Shown piece by piece: positions 56,660 to 64,000 of a DNA stretch of 64,000 nt. This DNA comes from Sesamum alatum. Lineage: Eukaryota > Streptophyta > Magnoliopsida > Lamiales > Pedaliaceae. Location: NCBI GenBank assembly GCA_034509735.1, contig JACGWO010000010.1, forward strand, positions 11,793,193 to 11,857,192. Reading direction: 5' to 3'. The number at the start of each line of letters is the position of its first letter. Position 1 is the first letter of the stretch. The position numbers and the translations under genes were made by a program. Below the pieces are notes generated by a model, which was not told where the DNA came from, searched no databases, and saw nothing but the letters and a program-made list of their open reading frames with translations.

Positions 56660-58609
56660 TGTTAGAATAGGTGACCATGTAAGCCAATTTTTGGCGGGTA
56701 TATGTAACCTATGTCTAGACAATTATGGGTGTTTGATAAATCATTGATGAATAAAGAAGTGAATTTCATTTGGCATTACTTTGTTTGTGTTCACTTTTCT
56801 ATATCTGTTCACTACGCAAACAAAGCCCACGGACTGAGAATCAATTTCGGGGACTGGGACTACGCTTGGAGGTAGGTCCATGGAATCAGTCTTCCCGAAT
56901 CAGTCCGGAAATCTCCAAGTCAAGGAATCCCGAAAATGGGTACCGGGATTCCATTTGAGACTTGCACTAAGCACCTGCTGTCGTGTTTATCGACGGGTGA
57001 CGAGGGTCGTCTAAAGCAGTGTTAGTGGGTTAGCATGCGAGGACGCAGCTGACTGAGGTGACTCGCGGGAACCGTCTTACGGAGGACCTTGAGTATGGTC
57101 AGCAAGGTATGACGTGGTATTCCCGGTTCCAACGGTACAGGTCAAGTCCTTTGACTTGAGGAATTGCTGAGTTTACCTGTACATCAGAGCTGTATCTTAG
57201 ATATGGTGAGAGATTGCCAGAATTCTCTTTGGTAGTCATAAGCCATGTCTAGTGCAGTTCTGGTGTGCAAAGTGACAGTAGTTTCCAAGAAAGGATCTGT
57301 CTCCTGTCAATAGGTTTTGGCAGTTGAGTCTCATGTATACTCTAGGTCTTGTCCCTAAAACTGTGGCCACAGTGACTGAACAGAAGGGAAGGATCCCTTG
57401 CGGCGTTTAGTGAGGACAGACCAACACTTAGGTCCAAAATGGGTACCTGCATTTTCCGTGCCCTAGATTCTAAGTGATTTAGACCGAAGACAGAAGGACA
57501 AGTGTACTGTAGAGCCTAAATGTTCATCCCTGAATATTTCACCTAGTCTCTAGTGCCATGGACCGTTGCTAGATGGCCACCCATGGTAACGGAAGGATTC
57601 TAGGAATCCGACCAAGTCTAGCTGAAAGGTGAACCTAAAGAGTCACACACTATCCACACACATTTAGATATTTAATTAGGAATTAATATTGGAGTGAAGG
57701 AATGATTAAATTGGATTTAATCAGGTCCTTTATTTTTCTTGGAGAAATAATTCCTTCTATTAGATATAAGGAATTAAATTGATAATTAGATTTATCAAAG
57801 GATTTATTTAATGGGCTTAAATAATATTTATATTTATTTAGCCTCTTGGAAATATTTAAATAGGTTTTAAATATTCCATTAAATTAAATTAAAATCAACG
57901 GTTGAGATCAATGGGAGAGATGGATGGCTAGGATTGTTTTGACTAGGTCAAAATCCTAGTCAAATTAGAGTTCTTAAAAAGAGTTTAAAGAGGATTAAAC
58001 TCCTCTTCTATATAAACCCCTAGCATCCTACAAGTTGAAAGATGATGAAACTCCAACACACACACACAACACACACACACGGTTTCTCTCTCTCTCCCAT
58101 CTCTCTCGTCCGCCTCTCTCTCTCTCAAGAAAATAGTTTTCTTGATTCTTTTATTCTGGAACATTAGAATCTTGATGAATCAATACCATTAATTGATAAT
58201 GTGTTATTGATTCATCCACTCCAAAATTATACACTTGTTCGTTGCTAGCACGACGTGCAAGATACGTGGGTGGATCGTGTGTCACGAATTAGAGGGTCTC
58301 AAAGACGGGATCTTGGTGCAAAACGGGGAACAACGCGTGTAGCCGTTGAAGACGAAAACGACAACGGTAGGTCTCGTTTTAAATTTTCGTCCCTCTTTAA
58401 TTTTCAACCCTATGGCCTCCATGATTTATTTTATGTTATATACGTTCATGAGATACAACCGAATGCCCGGGAAAATTTCAAAGGCACACCCTTTGAAACG
58501 TGTTTTTTAATTTAAAAGCATGTTTTAAATTCCCGTTTTAATTTTTAATTATACCGCGCTTCCGCATTCGCGCTTTTCCCCAGGGATTTTCGATCCACAT
58601 AATCTTTCA
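56660..58609 (+). repeat. 5' LTR of the Copia element, copy C7
   Basis: 1950 bp, TGTTAGAATAGG..CTTTCA, the same family and length class as solo LTR C6. Landmarks: 'gagacttgcactaagc' (56957), 'ctcgcgggaaccgtctt' (57062), 'gtgccatggaccgttgc' (57553), a short (CA)n (58054-58078) and 'gatacaaccgaatgcccggg' (58451). Confidence 0.95.
58009..58016 (+). promoter_or_regulatory. Probable TATA box of the Copia LTR
   Basis: TATATAAA within 'ctcttctatataaacccc'. The same position in C6 (minus) has 'ctataaatacc'. It is the likely U3 promoter. Confidence 0.6.
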
Positions 58610-58610
58610 G

Positions 58611-58626
58611 TGGTATAGAGAGCCCG
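58611..58626 (+). other. Primer binding site (tRNA-Met type, altered)
   Basis: TGGTATAGAGAGCCCGG follows the LTR after one base. The plant Copia consensus is TGGTATCAGAGCC, so an inserted or changed base separates the halves. Confidence 0.75.
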
Positions 58627-58879
58627 GTTCGGTGTATAGGCCTAGGGTTTATGTGCGTTTTAAGCATGAAACGTGAAATAGCATGATGTAATTAAATCTT
58701 GAATTTCTTGATTCTTGAAGCATGTTATTTTGATTGCTTTTAATTCGTGTGAATTGCTGAATATTGGTATTTTTCCACACTGTTTTTCTTGGGACAAGGT
58801 CGGGATGGGAATTAATCTGAAAAAACGAGAAAACGTCACATTTCATTTGAGATAATTTTGAATTTACCGGCCAGCCGGG

Positions 58880-59525
58880 AAGGCTGGCCGCGGTTGTAAT
58901 ATGTGCGCAGCCGAGCGCTGCCGGCAGGGCAGAATGCCGACGCGCGCTGCGGCTGCGCAGGGGTCTTGCTTAGCGCGCAGCCGGGTTTTGGCATTTTTAC
59001 CATCTCACTTTGCGCGCGCGTGCGCGCATGGAAACGCCTCCAGGCGCGCGCGCGGGCAGACAGAGGTGTCTGCCGCGCGCGCGCCGGCAGGCGCGCCCAT
59101 GCGCGCGCGCGCGCAAGGCTGGCGGGCGGAGGAGCCCTGCGCGCGGACGGGCACCAGGCGCGCCGCCAGGCGCGCGCGCACGCAGACGGAGGCGTCTGCG
59201 CGGCGCGCCCTGGCAGGCACGCCCAGTGCGCGTCTTGCGCGCGGGCGCTCTGCGCACGACGCAGGGACGCGTCGGTGGCCAGCAGGCCAGCGCGCCGCGC
59301 GCACAAGGCAAAGGAGCCTGCGCGCGCGTCGGCCTGCCGATGCGCCAGGGTCCGCGCAGACTGATGCCGGCCAGGCGCGCGCGCACACAGGCAGGGGCCT
59401 GCGCGCGCGCGCCCGGCAAGGCGGTGCCTGCGCGCGCGCAGAGGCGGCAGGCAGGGCCTGCTGCCCTGACGCGCCCGGCGGCCGACTGCTGCAAGGCGGC
59501 GGCGGCCGGTGGCTCCTTGGCTAGG
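58880..59525. repeat. Extremely G+C-rich leader repeat
   Basis: About 640 bp dominated by 'gcgcgcgcgc' and units such as 'gcagacggaggcgtctgcg' and 'ggcaggcgcgcccatgcgc'. CpG is abundant in an otherwise AT-rich window. Long overlapping Ala/Arg-rich frames on both strands (e.g. 58901-59524, 58836-59306) come from base composition and show no domain. It lies between the primer site and gag of the Copia element. Confidence 0.85.
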
Positions 59526-61059
59526 GTTTTTGAAACCCTAGTGTTAATTTTTATTTTTAAATTTTATTTTCAGTTTAATTTTGAATTAATTCTGAAAAAT
59601 TTCGTTTTTTGGGTTCAATTTTTCCTAAATTCCTAAAGACATTATTTTAGGAGTAAAATAAATGGGTTTGGAATCCCAGGGGTTATTTTACTTAAAATAA
59701 TGGAGGAAAGGTTTTTCCTAAAACGAAAAAATTTTACATTGCCAAATATCTATATTTTATATTTCACACGTTAGCACATGTTCATTTATTTTCATCTTGG
59801 ATTGATGTGATTGGAAATCATGTGTTGTTGGAATATTATGATTATGTGATTGGATCATGTAATTATGTGTGTTGGATGGAAATGGATGATCACGAGCCTA
59901 GACCGAATGTATGGTTTAATTTACTGTTGGGCCTGTGTGCCTCTTTAAACTGCTTTCTCCTTCTCTCTTTTCTAGTGCCTTGGAATAATAAGGCTTTTAC
60001 CGTCCCTCCTTATGTACTCCCCCCGGGTTTTCGCTGGGGTTTCTATTTTTTTTTTAATATGTAATGAGAGTAGACTAGGAAGTGAGGTTTCCATTTTTTG
60101 TAATTGGTGGAGAAGAAGGAAGGACCACATGGAGAGCCAGACCGGAGGTCCCTTGGCGTTTTCCATGAAGTGAAGAAAGAGAAAAAGAGACCAAGGCCCA
60201 TCAGCATGATGATTGGTTACTATTATTGTAATAGTATAGGACAACCCCTAGATTGACCATAGATCCACTGCGGGCTCAGTGGATCGCATAGGATTCGGGC
60301 TTGTGATCATCCAACAGGGGCGTGCTAGGCTTTAATTTTGCATGTGGTTATTGTGATGGATGAATGGGTTTTATTTATCATGTATAACTGCTATGGATGA
60401 ATTTCATTTATGCATTATGGATGAATGTATTGGATATATTATGAGATCTCGGTCATTCACTACTCTCACATTGGTTGGACCAATGTTGAAATATTAGACC
60501 CTAGATAAAGTGGACATGAACTCTAGGGGAGTTTGTCCATGCCTTCCAATCCGTGGCACAGTGAGGAAGCCTGTTTTAGGTCAATAGCGTGGTCTCACGA
60601 GTCGTGGCACGTTATTGTACTTAAAAGAAGCTGCATTGTGTCATGAACGAAAAATGGGCTGCTGTTACTGTCTCACGAGTCGGGGGGTACTAGTGGGTCC
60701 ATGGCTCGGTCGATTGGGTCGGGTCTAACGCCCAATTAGCATGATTCGCTTGGAGTCCTCGGGATCATGCAAAAGGGTGAGGCAATAATCTTGGGAATCT
60801 CGTGGAACGAGAATTGGTATGGAATACCTCCCACAGGATCTTTTCCATGCGAATCGTAAAGCGGGGTATGGGGGAAAAATCGCTGTGGATCCCAAGCCCA
60901 CTAGGAAAGATTTCCCGAAAATCACGTTTGAGAGTACCGTGTTTTCGTATAATAGTGGAGGATTAAATGACTAAAGACCAAGCATTTAATTATTTTTTAT
61001 CAACCACCGTCTTTACTTTCTGCTGATCGCTGCGTTGTTTTTCAACATGTAGATTTAAA
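59526..61059 (+). other. Copia leader, second part
   Basis: Non-coding by inspection. It contains 'cacgagtcgtggcac'/'cacgagtcgggg'-type short repeats (60595-60690) and no conserved frame. It connects the G+C-rich block to gag. Confidence 0.6.
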
Positions 61060-61935
61060 ATGTCTAAGAACCCACTTTCAACCATTCTTGAGACAAACAA
61101 ATTTAATGGAACCAACTACAACGACTGGTTGCGAATCTCAGGATAGTCCTGGATTATGAGAACCAAGGCTACGTATGGACGAGCCTCTCCCTAGGACCTT
61201 ACCGGAAGGATCCACGCCAGAGAACGTGAGACGTTCGAGACTTGGCATAATGGATAACCGGAGGTTCGTAGCATCATACTGTTCGATGACCAATGAGATT
61301 CAGAAGCAATATGAAAGGCTAGACGATGTCCCTTCCATAATGGGCTCGCCTTAAGGATTGCTTATGCAGTCCCGGCGGCATACTAGGTATGTCGCGACCA
61401 GGCGTTCTTTGGAACTAAAATGACAGAAGGATCCTCTTGTACAAGAAACATGGGGTTAAAATGCTTACCCTAGTGGAAAAGCTCGAGGAACCTAAAGGCA
61501 GGTCTCGATAACGAAACGTACATAGATGTGATCCTTCAGTCACTCCCACCCTCCTTTGATCAATTTATTGTCAACTACAACATGAATGCACTTGAGAAGG
61601 GTATTCATGAGTTGATCAATATTGTTGGTGCAATACGAGGCAACGACTAAGAAGTCCACGCCTTCGGTATTGTTTGGAGGTGCTTCTACTTCCAAGACGA
61701 AAGGCAAGGGCGCCGGACGTTGGAAAAAAGGGAAGGGAAAGGCAGTCATAGCAGCTACGAACACTCAGAGTGTTCCCATTGCCAAAGAGGGGAAAGGCAA
61801 AGGAAAGGGAAAGTTGTCTCCAAGCAACAGTCGAAGGCATATGACATATGTATCAACTGCCGTGAGAAAGGGCATTGGAAGAGAGAGTGCCCCAAACTCT
61901 TCTCAAACCAAGGTATATTTGTGATTGAGGTTAAC
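61060..61935 (+). pseudogene. Copia gag with CCHC zinc knuckle
   Basis: ATG at 61060 starts SKNPLSTILETNKFNGTNYN then DWLRIS, the classic Copia gag opening. Later pieces in shifting frames are KMLTLVEKLE, IDVILQSLPPSFDQFIVNYN and TSKTKGKGAGRWKKGKGKA. The zinc knuckle CINCREKGHWKREC (61849-61890) is complete. Several apparent single-base indels are needed to connect the pieces, so no full protein can be made from this copy. Confidence 0.88.
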
Positions 61936-62345
61936 ATGGTCACTAATTCTGCCTCTTGGTATTGAGGATACCGGCTGTGGAGCTCACATTTGCAATGATC
62001 TGCAGGTGTTGAAAAGAAGCAGAAAAACTTAAGTAGCGGGGACATGATCCTGAAGCTCGGAAATGGCAAGGCCCATCTCGGCAGAAGCAGTAGGATCCGC
62101 CACTTTAGTTATTAGTGATACATTAGCATAGAATAGAGCAAGTTTATTTTTGTACCAGTATGATTAAAAAATCATTTCCATTCCATTGTTAGACAATAAT
62201 GGTTATGAGTTTAAAATCAATAAAATTGCTTTTATTTGATGAGGTAGTGGAATTGCTCATCTACTTGGTACATTACATAATGGGCTCTATATCTGCAACA
62301 AACGAATTTCGTCTTAACGCTCAACACAAACGGAATTAGATAATA
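61936..62345 (+). pseudogene. Copia protease region
   Basis: DTGCGAHICNDLQ (61967-62005) is the Copia variant of the aspartic protease active site (D-S/T-G). The base preceding it is shifted relative to the upstream frame. Following sequence (GDMILKLGNGKA, then LLDNNGYEFKINKIAFYL in another frame) matches the usual protease-to-integrase linker. Confidence 0.8.
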
Positions 62346-63585
62346 ACGGGAACGCACGTTCTGTGGCACGCTAGGCTAGGTCACATATCCCAAGATAGGA
62401 TGAAAAGGTTGGTAGACTCAAAGAACCTAGAGGTTGGGGACTTGAGTAATCTACCAACTTGTGAATCTTGTCTAAGAGGGAAAATGACCAAGAAGCCCTT
62501 TGTAGGACAAAGCAGGCTTACACGGTCTGTTGGACTTGGTCCATACACAGACGTGTGTGGACCACTAGGACGCAGGCCCGAGGTGGGTTCTCCTACTTCA
62601 TAACCTTCACCGATGATCATTCACGGTATGGTTATGTTTACCTAATGAGGTACAAGTCTGAAGCTCTTGAGAGGTTTAAAGAATTCAGACTTGAAGTGGA
62701 GAATCAAACCAACTGCAAAATTAAAGTCTACGGTCAGACCGAGGCGGTGAATACCTTAGTGCCGAATTCCTAGATTATCTAAAGGAACATGGTATAATAT
62801 CAGAATGGACACCTCCCGGAACACCACAGTTAAATGGCGTCTCTGAAAGGAGGAACCGAACCCTGTTGGACATGGTTCGTTCCATGATGAGTTTTACCAA
62901 ATTGCCCCTATCGTTTTGGGGTTATGCATTAGAAACGGCAGCCAAGTTATTGAATTTGGCGCCTACTAGTGTAGTGACCCAAACGCCATATGAGATATGG
63001 CACGGCAAGCCTGCATCCTACAACTACTTAAAAGTGTGGGGGTAGCCCCCGCATACGTCAAGAGGTTAGTGGAGATAAGCTAGAATCCAGGTCTAGTCTA
63101 TGCAGGTTCGTTGGATACCCTAAAGAAACTGCGGGTTATTTACTTTTATGACCCTTTGGAACAAAAGGTATTTGTTTCAAGGAATGCAGTATTCTTGGAG
63201 CAAGGCTTCCCGGAGGAATATCCAACCTGATGAGCTGATCCTTGAGGAATCAAGTGATGGAACTCAGTCATCAGAAACAGTCGCGGAAACCTCACCTAGA
63301 GGATTCAGGATAGACACTAGGAGGACTGACCTACCTAGAGAAGTCCAACATGCTAGGCATGAAGGACAACCTCAAGGCAGGCCAGCCCCGGCCCCTGAAC
63401 CGCCGGCTCCGATACAGTCAGCGCCCACAGTTACCACTAACGTTCCCGTTCTCCGAAGGTCCACTAGAGAATCCAGACCTCCAGTGAGATATGGATTTCT
63501 AGGTGCGACCGATCTTCTGGATAACGATCCTAAGACCTACGGGGGAAGCGATGTCAGACATCGACTCTGGGAAATGGCTTGAGGC
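62346..63585 (+). pseudogene. Copia integrase
   Basis: HHCC-type GAG-preintegrase: LWHARLGHISQDRMKRL then LPTCESCLRGKMTKKPF. The catalytic core has TDVCGPL (first Asp), ITFTDDHSRYGYVYL, RSDRGGEYLSAEFLDYL (second Asp), and GTPQLNGVSERRNRTLLD (Glu). The DDE residues are thus all present but spread over two frames, with changes near 62580 and 62735. The C-terminal tail with STRESRPPVRYGFL is open at 63148-63582. Confidence 0.9.
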
Positions 63586-64000
63586 CATGAAAAACCGAAA
63601 TGGACTCCATGAGCGAGAACCAAGTTTGGAGACTTGTAGAATTCCACCGAAAGGTGTTAAGCCAGTGGGCTGTAAGTGGGTCTACAAGCGCAAACTCGGC
63701 GTTGATGGAGAGGTCACTACCTTCAAGGCTAGGCTTGTAGCTAAGGGATACACTCAACGACCCGGGGTCGATTTTGAGGATACCTACTCGCCAGTAGCCA
63801 TGGCTAAATCCATTCGGATCCTGCTTGCCATAGCAGCATGGTATGACTATGAAATATGGCAGATGGACGTGAAAACGGCCTTCCTCAACGGCTTCGTTGA
63901 AGAAGAGATCTATTATGGATCAGCCGGAGGGTTTCACGGTCGCTGGAGAAGAACAGAAGGTCTGTCGTCTCCAGAAGTCCATCTATGGCCTCAAACAAGC
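63586..64000 (+). pseudogene. Copia reverse transcriptase, amino part (cut by window end)
   Basis: GVKPVGCKWVYKRKLGVDGE, KARLVAKGYTQRPGVDFEDT, YSPVAMAKSIRILLAIAA and MDVKTAFLNGFVEEEIY are canonical Copia RT blocks, including the first catalytic Asp (MDVKTAFLNG). A frameshift near 63918 follows. The YVDD block lies beyond the window. Confidence 0.92.

Larger units (their letters stand above)
56660..64000 (+). mobile_element. Copia LTR retrotransposon, 5' part (continues past window)
   Basis: 5' LTR 56660-58609, a tRNA-Met-like primer site at 58611, a 2.4-kb leader, then gag, protease, integrase and reverse transcriptase in Copia order (integrase before RT). The window stops within RT, just after the first catalytic block. 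The 3' LTR and target duplication (left bases GGCTC) are out of view. Coding parts keep strong similarity to family motifs but jump frame many times. Confidence 0.93.

Noticed and set aside
56660..58609. The 50892-52887 and 56660-58609 LTRs as the two ends of one element
   Set aside because: They are in opposite orientation. The first has its own perfect AAACT duplication, and domains follow only the second.
58836..59636. Long overlapping Ala/Arg-rich open frames on both strands in the G+C-rich block
   Set aside because: Stop codons are rare in such base composition, frames overlap on all phases, no domain is seen, and the block lies inside a Copia leader.

Overview
This window is a repeat-dominated stretch of nuclear DNA from a flowering plant. 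The only cellular gene I can support is a six-exon GTPase gene with canonical GT..AG introns. Everything else recognisable is plant transposon families: Copia and Gypsy LTR retrotransposons, CACTA (En/Spm), Mutator-type MITEs, a Helitron, and hAT-like and LINE-like fragments. The style suggests a eudicot, possibly an asterid; that is inference.

Layout. 1-3273: two opposed Copia LTR pieces, a Copia RNase H tail and unassigned DNA. 3274-12146: a nest in which a pol-deleted Gypsy element (5' LTR 5010-6295, truncated 3' LTR 11769-12146) sits in a CACTA relic and itself carries a second, shortened CACTA. 12147-17031: two copies of one Copia LTR family in opposite orientation. 18127-19706: a long fold-back element whose right arm is split by a 420-bp Helitron. 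20281-25279: a gag-only LTR element with perfect 5-bp target duplications and palindromic tandem arrays. 25546-26040: a MITE.

27204-30081 is the gene: an ADP-ribosylation-factor-like GTPase of the ARL8 family, 184 residues, apparently intact, with a 408-bp MITE in intron 4. Downstream are MITE fragments, microsatellites, a duplicated block with snRNA-type promoter motifs, a 2950-bp solo Gypsy LTR (33906-36855), a Copia LTR carrying a MITE (38338-40945), a second non-autonomous LTR element (41411-44658), and a block at 44963-45989 duplicated from 37034-37542. 46461-48627 holds three more MITEs.

48962-56010 is a third CACTA element whose TNP2-type transposase is split by a Copia solo LTR (50892-52887, duplication AAACT). 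56660-64000 is the 5' part of a Copia element of that same LTR family: LTR, primer site, an extremely G+C-rich leader, then gag, protease, integrase and the start of reverse transcriptase, broken by many frameshifts and cut by the window edge.

How it fits together: apart from the ARL8-type gene there is no operon or pathway. The window mainly records successive insertions, several of which can be proved from target duplications or from empty sites in sister copies. A recurring oddity is that several unrelated LTR elements carry tandem arrays of short inverted repeats.
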